Source: Enchytraeus crypticus
Taxonomy: Eukaryota; Annelida; Clitellata; Enchytraeida; Enchytraeidae
Length of the DNA: 64,000 nt
Assembly (NCBI GenBank): GCA_905160935.1
Contig: CAJHZI010000183.1
Location: 1,112,501-1,176,500 of the forward strand
Direction of reading: 5' to 3'
Part shown: positions 1 through 13,300 of the stretch, one piece after another
Position numbering within the stretch: the first letter of the stretch is position 1
Layout: the number at the start of each line of letters is the position of its first letter
Made by a program: the position numbers and the translations under genes
Notes under the pieces: model-generated
Told to the model about the DNA's origin: nothing
The model's input: the letters and a program-made list of their open reading frames with translations, nothing else
Database searches by the model: none

Positions 1-59
1 ACTGAAGTTTCACGTGTAAACTCCACTGTAAGGATTTCTTTAATTATATCACCCAGTTA

Positions 60-190
60 ACTGCAATATCATCTTCATCATCATCCCCAGAATCCCAATA
101 TAACCAGGGTCGGGATACAAATAGACCTTTTCCAATCCTCTCTGCCCCACACCAAACACAATAAATCCAGTAAACTACATCACTCAACAT
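60..190 (+). repeat. Dispersed repeat E copy
   Basis: CATCATCATC then ACCAGGGTCGGGATACAAAT, AGACCTTTTCCAATCCTCTC. Related copies lie at 20617-20710 (+), 22869-22930 (-) and 46673-46735 (-). Confidence 0.55.
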
Positions 191-559
191 TAAATCATCG
201 ACCATTATTTCTCGCAAATATGTGCGGCAGCTAAAAGATAAAAAATCTGCATGATAAAAACTCGGTATGATATACCTAGCCACGATATTGCAACTGATGT
301 ACATTAATAAACTGATTGATAAGTTGATATTACTGTTGATAGATTGATTGATCAAGTTGTAGCTCATCTACAATATGCTCACAATGTTGATATCCTACAT
401 TACCGCAAATACGAGTAAAATAAAGAATTCCCGAGCATACAATCACAATGAAGGCTTCAACTGCACGATCTGTTCAAATTTAGCCATTGCATTTCGAGGC
501 ACTGATGTAGCTTCTCATTGCTTTCTCAGTCGAATTTGCCAGCCGGATATGTTCTTGAA

Positions 560-818
560 GAGGGGATTGTTTCTGAACTGATTGATAGATTTCTCTGAAA
601 CAGTTGCGATGCACGAAGCTATTACCAGGTGATCTCAACTCTCAGATCTCCTCCACCAAGTTCCCTTGAAGCTGTTGAAAAACAAACAAATAATAGTTAA
701 ATAATATTAAATTAAAACTAAATTAATCACAGAACTGAATTGATGATTATGGGAATCTTATGGTGAAATCAATCAATAAATTTAAGAGTAGATCAATTCA
801 TCGATCGACAGATTAGTC

Positions 819-875
<57 letters not shown>

Positions 876-1685
876 CTTGAATCCTAGTTTTAAAAATTAA
901 AAAGAAAGATAATTAATTATTAATTAATTAATTAAATAATCAAATTATTATGAACGGTTTAATAAATAACTAGCTTAGTTTAAATAATAATTTGGTTTAT
1001 TGGTTGAGCAATTTAACAGCGCCCATTATCTGATCTATCAATCAATCAAACGGCCGTTCAGTCTACCTAGTAAACTAGTTTCTTTCAGTCACTTTAAAAC
1101 TCAATCATTTCAAAACTCAATCATGTAATTAATTAAATAAACAAATAAAAATTAAGAATACCAAAAAGGATACATATTGAACTAAACTGCATGTAATTAT
1201 ACCACAATATAGGCTATTAAGTCTTAACTTCTGTTTCCTCATTAATTTCCTCATTAATTAAATTTATTAATTGTTTCCTCATTAACTAAATTTATTTATT
1301 AATTTAATTTTTTCCTCATTAATTTAAAAGATAAGGACATCCTTACACATAGGAAAAGCAGCACATTTAATGTATGAATTGGCGAAGCAAATCAGCATCA
1401 TGAGCAGTCAATTATTATTTTATGCAGAAGAAAAACTAAGCGTAGTTACTAATAAGCAAAACTATTATTTCTTTCTAAATTTAAGAAATATAAGTTATAT
1501 CTTTAAATACCAAATAAGCAAGTGAGCACACAGTAGAGATCTGTATATATACAAAATAATGCGTACAGAAAGCGGCATTCAATGTATACATAAAATATAC
1601 ACAATTGATAGAGGTATATTCAAGTTTTCCAGATGTATCAGTACAATCACAAGCAAATTAGGAAGTAAAAGCCACTACGAGTATC
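560..1685. other. Non-coding AT-rich stretch
   Basis: Downstream of ITPRID. TTAATTAATTAA-type runs and the ATC microsatellite; no gene seen. Confidence 0.6.
823..874. repeat. (ATC)n microsatellite
   Basis: About 17 ATC triplets. Confidence 0.95.
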
Positions 1686-1689
1686 CTAG

Positions 1690-1980
1690 CTAACAACAAC
1701 AAATCTACCCAACAACAGCTGTTCTACCCAACGACAGCTGTCCTAACCAACAACAGCTGTCCTATCAAACAACAGCTGTCCTATCCAACAACAGCTGTCC
1801 TATCCAACAACAGCTATCCTACCCAAAACAACAGCTGTTCTACCCAACAACAGCTGTCCAATCATTCAACAGCTGTTCTACCCAACAACGGCTGTTCTAT
1901 ACAACAACGGCTGGGCTATCTAACAACAGCTGGTCTACAGAACAACAGCTGGTCCATCCAACAACAACTTTTCTACATTA
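1690..1980. repeat. 20-bp CAGCTG-bearing minisatellite
   Basis: Unit ACAACAGCTGTCCTATCCA, about 14 copies with about 10 intact CAGCTG palindromes. Confidence 0.9.
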
Positions 1981-2109
1981 CAACAACAAGTAAATTAAAA
2001 CCTGAAAGAAACTTGATTTATAAAAGTGTACTAATATGGAATTGACGACTTCCAGAAGTGAGGTAGTCACACATTCAATCAAATGGAAGCAATAACAAAC
2101 TATGTATGA

Positions 2110-2222
2110 AAATAAACTAAAGTAGCAGTGACAATAAAGTGGCAGTGACGATAAAGTAGCAGTGACGATAGAGTAGCAGAGACAATAAAGTAGCAGTGAC
2201 AATAAAGTAGAAGTGACAATTA
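2110..2222. repeat. 17-bp tandem repeat
   Basis: Unit AGTAGCAGTGACAATAA, about 6-7 copies. Confidence 0.85.
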
Positions 2223-3289
2223 TTCGAAATGATTACAATCTACCTGCAAGAGATAAACAAGCATTGACAGCAGCTATGCATCAGTTTGGAAAGTATTTAA
2301 CTAATTGTGACTGTAAACTGTGATACATAAACCAGTCAATATAGTAAACTAGATCATAAAATAATAGGGTGGTAATAGAAATTTGATAAACAGCCATGCA
2401 GACAATTACATGCAGCTTATCAATTAAATCAATAAATTTCAATATCATGCTCAAATGATAGCGTTTTGATAATTAATCACTTATCAACTACTGTAAATAG
2501 GGCAAGAAACCAGACAGCAACAGCTAAAACTTCTCATGCATTAATATTTGGCATCCAATTCTATCTAAACTAACAGTTTCGCTATCTTGCTTTTCTTTTC
2601 CTTCCTCCTCATTTCGACAAATCTATCGACATAGACAGTCCTGGGGGGAAGGGGAGGGGGTGAGGAAATGGTGGGGGGGCTCGCGGGGAGAGAACGGGCT
2701 GAATACTGGGTCAAAAGTGTGGGCGTGGTTTCATCCCACCAATCAGAGGCGGAACAACTGGGACACTGAAATTATCAGCAATTACTGCGTTATAAGTTAA
2801 CTAACAACAACAACAATATTTAGGGTGCTACTGTCGTCAATGACAACATACATCACAATTCAGCTAAATCCAAGCCGACGAGCAAAAATGTCCAAAACGG
2901 TGCAAAATACAAAATATCAGTCCATCCATCAATCAATCAAACTATACAGAGAGAATTCCATTGTTAAATGATTCTATTCGGCAGAGTATGCTATCTTGAT
3001 AAAATGATGGAAATAATAAAACAATTAATAACACAATTAATATCTAAGACTTAATGCACACCTAAAGGAGAGATGAAATACACAGTAAACATGTACAATG
3101 CAGATAACACTATATCTCATTGGTTAGATGTACAAGTTCAGATTCAAGAGATAACAACTGAATTCAAATCCTGATTCAGCTTATACAAAATTAACCTAAC
3201 ACGTTCAACACAATTCAACTGACTGGTAATTAGAGCAAATAAACAAGTTGTGAGAGAAATAAAGACCACATCCAGAAGTTCTGTTACTA

Positions 3290-3525
3290 GATCGGCTCAG
3301 TTTACAGAAGAGTCTTTCTATATCCATAGGTCTAAATTTTGCCTGTCTTGCTTTGGATCTTGAACTTGCACTGTTTTGATCTCGCTTTCTCTTATGATCT
3401 CTGTGTAGTCAGACGTCATCGTGTGGTGCTTTGGCGCCTGTTTGTATAGAGTCAGCAAGAGACGTTCCTGACATTGCCTTATGGCGAGGAACCAGACTTT
3501 AAATTCTTATTGATTGATTGATAAT
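3290..3525 (+). mobile_element. SINE-C copy
   Basis: Opposite orientation: CCATAGGTCTAAATTTTGCC, GTCATCGTGTGGTGCTTTGG, CCTGACATTGCCTTATGGCG, then (ATTG)n. It ends at the ITPRID stop codon region and so would lie in the 3' UTR. Confidence 0.75.
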
Positions 3526-3526
3526 A

Positions 3527-4168
3527 TTAAATTAACGACAAATTTCTTCTCACCGGATGTAGTGGGCCAGAGCTCGCTCTCAGTTCCTCAAACTTCAGTT
3601 CAAGAGAGTCAAACCTCTCCAACAGTCCCGTGGTGGAAGCGTGAAGAGAGGTCGTCAACCTTGGGTCGGTTCTTCCGGCAGACCTCTCGAAACACTTCGA
3701 ATGGGATGAATATATCTCGCGACCTGACAGCTCTTCGTCCAACCCTCCTCCATAGGAATAGGTGGAAGATCCTTCAAGGACAGGACTGCAGATTATCTTT
3801 CCTGGTTCATTATGATCACTATTTATCCCAGACGCTGAACTGCAACCCCGCCTATCAGAGTCCGAGTCCCTGATGTCGACGACCTTGAACGACCTCTCAG
3901 ATGACCTTAGGCGCACTGTCTTTTCGATATCCGCCTCCTTGATGCCAAACTGCTGGGAGGATTTAGAACAGAACGACGATCTAGCTCTATCGGCATTGCA
4001 GGGCTTCTTCATCTCACGATGATTGAAAGGTTTTGTAGGGGCAGGAAGGCTTATCATACAGGAATGATCTGGTTCACTGCTGCAGCGACGAGATGATGAG
4101 AATATTTGATCAGATACGCCGCTTACAATGTTGCTGTGATATGTCTGCTCCCTTAATAGCTCAATCAT
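3527..4168 (-). CDS. ITPRID: ITPRID last exon 'o'
   Basis: Starts MIELLREQTYHSNIVSGVSD after a GATTGATTCAG acceptor, then about 180 basic, Ser-rich residues. Near the C-terminus is a helical TTGLLERFDSLELKFEELRA, and the protein ends PVRRNLSLI at TAA. No canonical AATAAA was found within about 800 nt downstream, so the 3' UTR end is unknown. Confidence 0.85.
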   Translation of the reverse strand: MIELLREQTYHSNIVSGVSDQIFSSSRRCSSEPDHSCMISLPAPTKPFNHREMKKPCNADRARSSFCSKSSQQFGIKEADIEKTVRLRSSERSFKVVDIRDSDSDRRGCSSASGINSDHNEPGKIICSPVLEGSSTYSYGGGLDEELSGREIYSSHSKCFERSAGRTDPRLTTSLHASTTGLLERFDSLELKFEELRASSGPLHPVRRNLSLI

Positions 4169-6284
4169 CTGAATCAATCAATTAAACAATCAGTTAATAA
4201 ATCTATTTTTAATAAAAAATCAACTGAAAAATATCCGTTCATTAATTTAAGAAATTCAATTTCAATTTTTGTATCACACTTAGCAATTCGGTGATTTTGC
4301 ACTTATAGTTTTCCAGCATTCACGGTTTTTTGAAGAGTCGATATAGAAAGGTTGATAATAACAATAATAATAATAGTAATAATAATTCAAGTAATAAAAC
4401 ACATTATAGTGAAATAATCAACTACGTTGATATCTATCAGTTTTAATATCACAAGTTAAATCCGTTACGCAATTTTGTCCGTTTTCTGTGTAGCCAATAC
4501 AGCGAATGCCCAATATTTATGAGAATCTGCTGTGTTGCAATCTGCATTAATTGGCGTATTATTGTGAGTTGTTGTCTGTGTATGTTTGCATATGATTGTG
4601 GGCTGTCAACTAGATAGGATTTACTTATCCCCTTTGATGACCCGTTTGTAGGTGCAATTTTGTATTTCGTGCTTTGATGATAATGTCATTAAACATAGTT
4701 CTACTACTACTACTATTTTAGTCTCAGATCAGCGCGGCCGGGAATCGAACCCACGACAGTACAACTCACAACTCTGGTGATCACGTCCCTGACATCATCC
4801 CTGGATGAGGAAACGGACGTTAAACCTTTATTATTATTATTATTACAACTCACCAGAGCAACTAGGCCGAGCTGAGCCAGACTTGTGGAAGAGACTTCCC
4901 GTTGTTCCACCACACAGCGCGACACTGTGTCCCTCATCCTCTGGGATAGCGCTTGATCCAGATCCTTGCACTGTCGAGCTATGTCACGCTGTAGATCAGA
5001 AACTGTCGATATGTTATACCTTAAAATAAATTATTATAGAACTCAATAGAACAATAGAACTCAATATATGTATAACTCAATAAAACTATCAATGAAGCAA
5101 TCAATCACTAAATAACTCAATAATAAAACAATCAATGAAGCAATCAAAAAGCTGGTAAAGCTAATGTTAACGTCAGTTTTTTCACTCGAAAGCGATGTCA
5201 GTGACAAGCGAGACCAGGATTTGAACCCCGCACAATATTGATCCACGTCGAATATTAGTGTAGATTAGTGTACAGTATAGAAATCAGCACAATTCAAGAT
5301 AAAACATTGCCACGGAGATTAACATAATTTAAGCTTTAAAATAACTAAAATGTAAAGCGAATATAATCGCTGATTCTAGATAAGCACGCACTACCTAGAA
5401 TCTCTTAGTTAGATAACATAACAGAATGTTAACGTCTGAATCAGGAACCTGTCCTCAGGTAGAGAGCTCGAAGCCGTGAGATTACAATGACTGCACAGGG
5501 ACTGACTGCGTAGTTTGAGTGCTCTACTCTCCACCTTGTACTTCATCAACGCTTGCTGGAACAACTCCAACTCTTCCAAGTATGGCGACTAAAAGTAGAC
5601 AAAACCTGCAGTTATACTTGCATCTAATTAATTTAAGTAAGTTAATTAATTAATAAGTTAATTAATTAGTTTCTAATTAATTAAAAAAGTTTGCAAAGTC
5701 TCTGCTTTTATAGAATTTACTTGCCCTAAAATATATAATTATTACGATATCAAAATTTATCTAAACAGGACGCACAGACAAAAATTCAACACGCTTCAAA
5801 GGTGTGAAACAGAAGAATAGTAAGCCAATTAAAACCATTGAAAGCATCATCGACAATAATTTCTAAGCTGCTTTCTACGTTAGAGGCTTACCATTTTGAT
5901 TTCGTTCTCACGCACTGTTCGATTAGAATACCAGTTCATAGGATGAGTCAAGCAAGCGATAGATTGAGGCTGCAACATATACAGGTTAAAATTATGTAGT
6001 TGTCAGGCTGTAGAAGTCAATTCTTCAGAACATATTCTTTTCAACAACTTTATAGAGCACACTGCTGCGTTGTGTAGCGCCCATAGTTTACAATCACGGC
6101 CTGTCAGATTAATCATACATCTGCGCTTCTTTCAGCGCATGTCATGTCTAGTAGAAATCGATTACTTAAATATGACAGAAAACAAAAGAAATTCTGAGAA
6201 CATTTTTATCGACTAGAAAGTAAAGGAATAAACTAGAAACAAAACATTTATACAAACTTAAACAATGAGATAAAATTGAATATC

Positions 6285-6315
<31 letters not shown>

Positions 6316-6316
6316 C

Positions 6317-6350
<34 letters not shown>

Positions 6351-6782
6351 TATATATATAATATATATATATATATACGAACACTGGTATATATTGATCT
6401 GGAGAGTAGGTTATAAAGTATCACATGATCTGTCACATTTATCTTAGGCTCCTCCTCCTTCTTCCTCCCATCTGATAAATTTATCTTGGCCCCGCCCCTT
6501 CTAAAACTGGCTTCCATCACACCTAAGCCGTGCATTAGAGGTCTCTGGTCCAGTACGCTGCCTGTAATTCCAGGTAAGCTATCTATTTCACTTGTTGTGA
6601 TGGAAGTGGTCAATGGTACTCGGCTAAAGGAAGTGGATAACCCGGAAGAGACGGAATGGTTACGTAGAGGTTCTATAGATTTCTGTCTGGCGCCTGAAGC
6701 ATATGCCACAGGCCTCAACCACTGTCGACCATCTAAGCATAATATAATAAGATACAGTCAAAACCCATTTATATTATATCAT

Positions 6783-6841
<59 letters not shown>

Positions 6842-7301
6842 CATCATTGGCACTGGCTGGATGGCAATATCTGTCACAGATTCCGCGGAACAGTATGTGC
6901 GGAGTTCGAAACCTGCGCTGATTCGTCACCGATACCATTTTCGAAAGATGAAACTGACATTAATGGCGGTTTCAAAATTGTTATTAAAATTATGCCTCTT
7001 CAGTAGATTACAACTAATTACACTTCGCACTACATGTATATTAATATAAAATTCCACCAAGTATGTGACTTATGTTATATTATGAAACTCATATTATGAA
7101 ACTCATGATTAGGGTGTTAACCAGATAAGATCAATTCAGGTTGCCCATCTACACAAAATAGAATTTATTATCTTATATTTATAATTATCTCGCAAAACAG
7201 TCTATGCACAAAATTCAGGACAAGATAAATTCAATTATACAATACAAAATTTAGAAATAAATGAATATATAATAATAATAGTAATAGTAACCTAAGAGCA
7301 C

Positions 7302-7338
<37 letters not shown>

Positions 7339-10300
7339 CAAATTAATCAGACGCGGTACTGCGTAGTGGAGAGCAGGAATAAAAACAATGAAAAAAGAAT
7401 CCCCAAGTTAGGAAGTAAAACTTATTATTATTTATATGCTAACAATAATAATAATAATATATTTAATAATATATTTAATATATTATTATATATTAATTAA
7501 TTATATAAAATAATAAATAATAATAAAAATATAATTATCAATAAACATCACGATACTTTTTTAACAACACGGCATTCTTGAGTGGAGAGTAGCAATAAAT
7601 TTAAAAATCTCCTCATTAGAGGCTAAAATATAGCAATAAATAAAAAATAAACAAAATAAAATATTAAAAAAATACAATATAAAATAACAACCTCTAAAAT
7701 CATCCACCTCGACGTCGATGGAGGAGAACCTGATGATCTCTGGATGACTGTCCAGAGAGTCCGTGGAGGTCTGGGACTCCCTAGTGGAGCCAATCCTCAC
7801 TTCGTGGGTTGGGCCCTTGTAATCCGACCCCCCTCCCACAAACAGCATGACTTCAGCTTGTCCAGGGGGCAGGGGCACCCGGGGTGTTGACTGACAGGGC
7901 GAGTCTATGTAGAGACAGGTTCTGTAGGTTGTCACTGGGCTGAATGTAGCGTCCCCAGCAGGTTTTAACTTTATATTAGCCGTCGACTTTGAGGCAGGAG
8001 TAGCAAGAGTAGTTGTTGCAGCAGGATTTCTAGTAGTAGCGTTGGAGTCAGTGGAAGAATGAGAATTGGAAGAAAGGTGCCAGTCTGATATCTCATACTG
8101 ATTTAGTTGCATTGCACTAAGGGGTCTGGCCCCCACCCCCAACTCCATTTCACCTGTCCATCCTGAAGCATCTAGTTCTTCCGTAGCAGATCTTGCCAAC
8201 TGTCTCCTTAGCGACACAACCCGGTTGCCAGGCAACAGGTCGTCGCCATGACGCCAGCGTTCGACTGGATGCAGCTGGTTAGAACCGGATTGACCGGTTA
8301 GATGACCGGTTGACGAGTGCATGGGGAGGCCATCAGTCAAATCAGTCTCAGCAAAACCGCTGCTGTCTGACTCTATAGACCCGCCTTCCTCTCTTCTTAG
8401 TCTGCCTGTATACAGTTAACGAAACTGATGCCAGCCAATCATTTATCTCTCGTTTATCAATTTATTTATTATTTAGAAATTATATTAGAATATTTCTTTT
8501 AAACAATAAAGCGTCAAATTAATAAAAATTCTTCATTAGAAGTTAATATAAAAATATATTATATTAAAATCAATAACAATTATTACTTAGATAAGTTATA
8601 ATTTAACATTCAGTTAATCAGTGGACAGTAGCGTATCCAGGGGGGGTCCAGGCTCGCCGTTTATAGTCAGTCATACACATATGAATGCTCCACTTACCGC
8701 AACGGTTTGGCCTTCAAATAAGGTCAAAACATTTTTTGGCCCCTCGAAAAAAAATTCTGGATCCACAGTAGGATGTTAGTCATGCAATGATGAGCAAAAC
8801 AAACCACTTGACGTCTTTGTTTAAAATTTGAAGTTGCAATTTTTACTGACCTTTCTTTTTCTCAGTATTGCTACTTGAAGGCAGGCTATCAGTTTGACTT
8901 TCAATCTACCAAGCAAAAACATTCACAAAATCATTGAAAAGAATAGATTAATTTAAATATAAGTACATATTCATTGCAATAGAAACGACAGATACAAAAT
9001 TGGACTCAGGAAGTGGATTAGAAACATATACACAGCCTTCATCCGAGTATTTATCACATCTTGAAGTTACTTCGGTACAGTCAGAGTCACTGACATTGGC
9101 TTCAGATGAAGAATCGGACGTTAAATGTTCTTGGTATAGTAAATTTTCATTGTATAGAACGTTATTTGTCGAATTACTTTTATACTTTAATAGTTATTTG
9201 CGATTACGACAGTTTTATTTGAAATTTTGTTTCAGGGGTTATTGGCAAATGGCAATATTTAACATTGAGGTTAGTTTAAGACATTATTTAATCAAATTAA
9301 TTTTCGTAACATAATTATTAGCAACAGTTTTTCATATGTCATTGTTACACTGACCTATATTAACAAAACTATACTACAGAGGTTATCTATGATACCTCTT
9401 CAATAACCTATATTAACAAAACTATACCACACAGGTTATCTATGATACCTCTTCAATAACCCATATTAACAAAACTATACCACACAGGTTATCTATGATA
9501 CCTCTTCAATAACCCATATTAACAAAACTATACCACAAAAATTATCTACGATACCTCTTCATAATCGAAAGATTGAACCGCAGTCAGTTCACTCCTGTTT
9601 TGCTTCCGGGGAGGACTTAACCCCCCACTGTCAGCCCCCCTAGGAGCATTCAAATCTCTCTCAGCAGATTCATCAGGCGTAGCTGGCTCTATCACTATCT
9701 GACTGTACCTGGTATCGACTTCATCCTCTACTGATGCAGAGAAATCACGGGCACATCTGTTAGACATATAGACCAGTGCACATAACGAAACTATAGAGAA
9801 ATCACGGAACATCTGTTAAACACAGAGAACAGTGCAGAAAACAAAACTATAGAGAAATCCCGGGTACATCTGTTAAACACAGATAATAGTGCAGAAAACA
9901 AAACTATAGAGAAATCCTCGGCATATCTGTTAAACACAGATAACAGAGCAGAAAACAAAACTATAGAGAAATCCTGGGCATATCTGTTAAAATATAACGG
10001 AATAGTGCAGAAAACAATACAAAACAAAGTACAGAGAAATGATAGAGAATGAATGCTTAAGTGAAATGCTACAGAGAAATGCTACATAGTGAATGACACT
10101 AATATGATAACATGATATAGGGCCTACTAATGATAGTTTCATTGTAATGCTACAATGAAACTATCATTTGATTTGAGTAGCAATTGTAATGATACTCAAA
10201 TCAAATCAGATATCAGACAATTAATCAGATGTCAGACTATAATTCAGTTCGTTTACTGAAGATGACCATAGAGACATCTCAAATAATGAGTGTCTTCCCT

Positions 10301-13300
10301 GAAATGTAAGCTTAGAAACAAGAAAATGAAGAGTTCAACCCATTGCAAGTTTATTTAATTTATGAAAATATAGCATTAAAATAATGTTATGCAAGAGGAA
10401 TAGAAATTAGTCCTTGTATTACTCTGTACTTCTAGAGACGATTTAAAGATAGAATGAATATAAATAGCATAGATATAAAAATAAATAAAATATCTTATAG
10501 CCTTTCAAGATGGCCAATACCAATGGTAAGTGATAATTTTTAAATTTATCAATTGTATAGAATAACAAAAAGCATGACAATAAATCAAATAACAGACATA
10601 AGCTAGAGAAAAATTGCAAAATATAACACACTTGAAAAATGAACTGCTCAGATGTCAAACTTTCTCAAACAAGGAAGGCATTACAGAAGAAATTACAATT
10701 TCCCCGAACCTGAAGCTGGGCGTCCTCTCAAAGCTGTCACGATCTCCACTATTCTCCTCTTTACCAATCTTTGGTCCCCTAGCAACCCCCTTTACCATGT
10801 CTCCGGTTGTCATGGAAACATCCACGTCGCTAAGCTGATCGCCATCATGGAGTAGAGTCCTACTGGACGACGCGTTGCTAGCTGTGTCACTGATTCCAGG
10901 AACCATCAGCAACAGACCCCCATCTCTCTCCTCCAGTCCCTCGTCCGGTAACCATGCCCCGCTGCCACTGCTACCATCAACTGCGAGAGAAAATCCCACT
11001 TCGTTACCATCACCGAAACTAGAAATTTCTCCAATATATGGATTACTACAAGAGGGGATATTATCTCCGGCCTGAGCTGAAATTTCTCCAATGACAAAAT
11101 TTTCCAGTGGCGGAATTCCCCGAATATCAGAATGTTTGCCACTTGTTTTACTCATATCTTGGTATAGTGATTGTCCAGTAAGTCTGCTGGTATATCGAGA
11201 CCAGCGCAGATCTTCGTCATCGTCGTCAGTTGTCGTGGAGGTGCTCCCACCGCTCGTTCGATGCCACTCATACTCCACAGACTCCGCCTCCGAGCTCGGC
11301 GTCCAATCAGATTCTGACTGCAGTACTTTACAACGCTGCCTGCTGCCTGGATACTGTACAGACTCCGCCTCTGAGCTCGGTGTCCAATCAGATTTTGTTT
11401 CCGGTCGCGGTTCATTTGAACGCTTCGTTCTGATTGGATCACTCGATCTGGCGCGTGGTCGTCGCCTAGTAACCTTCGTCATGCCAACATGAACCACTCG
11501 ATTGTCATTTACATCTTTGTGATTTGTGGAGCTACCGGAATTGCGCAGCCCATAGAGAGGATTAAGACGATGAGATTCTGTTTCCGGTAGCGGACTATCA
11601 TTATCATCGGTACTACTGCTGAAATTTAGATACAAATTACTATCAGAGGGGCAACGTCGTCTTCCCAGAGCCCCCCATCTGCCCCCAGGTACCCTCAAAA
11701 TTGTTCCAAAATTAGAATTTGGATCAGCACCTTCTCCTGTACTAGTTACCCCGGCATCACTTGCGGTTTCATTAGATTTTCTCTTTTTATTTGAAAGTTT
11801 TTCCAGACACTTTTGTCTGAATTTAGTTTTTATGGGGGAAAACGATTTGGTAAAAGTTCCCTTGGAGGAACTATCACTATCCGAGATCGTCGACGTAATT
11901 AATTCATTCGACGCGGCAGGATTAAAATCCGAAAGACTCTGAGTATTTAACACAACGGCAGATTCAATGTACTTAGATGTTTCCAATTCCTCAGTATTTC
12001 CGTTTTCATTCCTCAAATCCAGTTTTTCAACTCTACTTGAAAACTGGGTGGTTTTTCCAGAAAGCTGAGGAACGTTCAGGGAAAAGCTCTCCGATGAGTC
12101 ATCAGCTTGGGTGGGATTGGACTGGGATGAACGGGGGGCGGGGGGTTTAACGAGGGAGCTCTTGAACTGATCCACTACGACCTTCATGCGTCCCTCGTTA
12201 GACTTAGGCAGCCGATAGTTGATTACGTCGTAGAAGCCCATGCCTTCCAGATAATGGCAATTCTCTGCAGCCAGAATGGACCAATACTTACGGCCACTGG
12301 GAGTCACCTGAGGTCAATAATTGCATAGAATCTTAGAAAAAATATTAGAGGATTTATATACTAAAAATATAATATATAATATATAGCAAATATAATATAA
12401 ATAGAGTATCAATAAATATACTATAAATAATATAATTAATAAATATAATATATAGCAAAAATTTTAGAACATTTATCGCTGTTATAGAGGAGCAGAAATA
12501 CGCTGGATTGAAACGAGTCTCATAGTTTCGAATTGATACATAATAATCTGTTAACAGCTGATGTTAACACATAAAAATTAACACAGTGTTTCAATCAATC
12601 AGATTTTAACGTTCGGTTCCTCGCCATAAAGTATTGTCAGAGACGTCTCTTGCAGACTCTGTACAAACAGACGTCAAAACCAGTTTAAGTCCATGATAGG
12701 GAAGGTGGTCAAAATATAGACCTATGGTGGAAAGAAATGGGTTTTAGCTTGCCCAGGAAAATACGAATACAGTATAGCACCTCACTTGATCAAGCATTAG
12801 ATATTTCATCTTTTTTATTCGTATAGTTACACACATTCGTATATTTTTTATTCGTATAGTTGCACACATGACATACCGCATGTGCTACATAGTTTCCTTT
12901 CTTAGTTGCTCCTTTTGTAGTTTCCGTTATTTCCTCTTTCCTCTCCGTGACTATTAGTAATCGCAGCGGAATATGTAGGCGCATCAATTGCAGCCGGCGC
13001 GAATTTAAGAATAACCTTCCAACGTCCTCGGGATTTTTTTCTTTCAAAGCTGTCAACACTCGATCTTCCAAGGCGGTCACCAAGAGTACTAACCCAGCGC
13101 GATGGAGCTTAACTTCGTTCAACTGACGCGCAGCTTAACTGAGTGCGCTAAATCCCGCCCAGACACAATATCTCTAGATCTTGTATTATAAATTTCTAAG
13201 AGCATTAGACAAATATAACTTACATTCAGTACTGGCTGGAGCCAGTGGCGAAGTCGGTAAGATACGCGACCACGGATCAGTATGTGCGGGGTTCAAATCC

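Noticed and set aside
9000-9314. Plus-strand frame, and an open minus-strand frame (DSSSEANVSDSD) that could be an ITPRID exon
   Set aside because: The acceptor phase does not fit the neighbouring exon, and the sequence matches the eroded retroposon core. Exon 8905-8851 joins correctly instead.
10655-10764. Continuation of exon 'g' to its stop (SFERTPSFRFGEIVISS)
   Set aside because: Looks coding, but the phase-1 donor at 10764 is needed to join exon 'h'. Kept only as a possible intron-retained end.
10614-11492. Plus-strand open frames opposite ITPRID exon 'g'
   Set aside because: Mirror images of a long Ser-rich coding exon on the minus strand; they lack family features.
12790-13122. A 110-codon minus-strand frame with basic residues
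   Set aside because: It overlaps the 5S-like sequence and repeat body; no splice fit with ITPRID.
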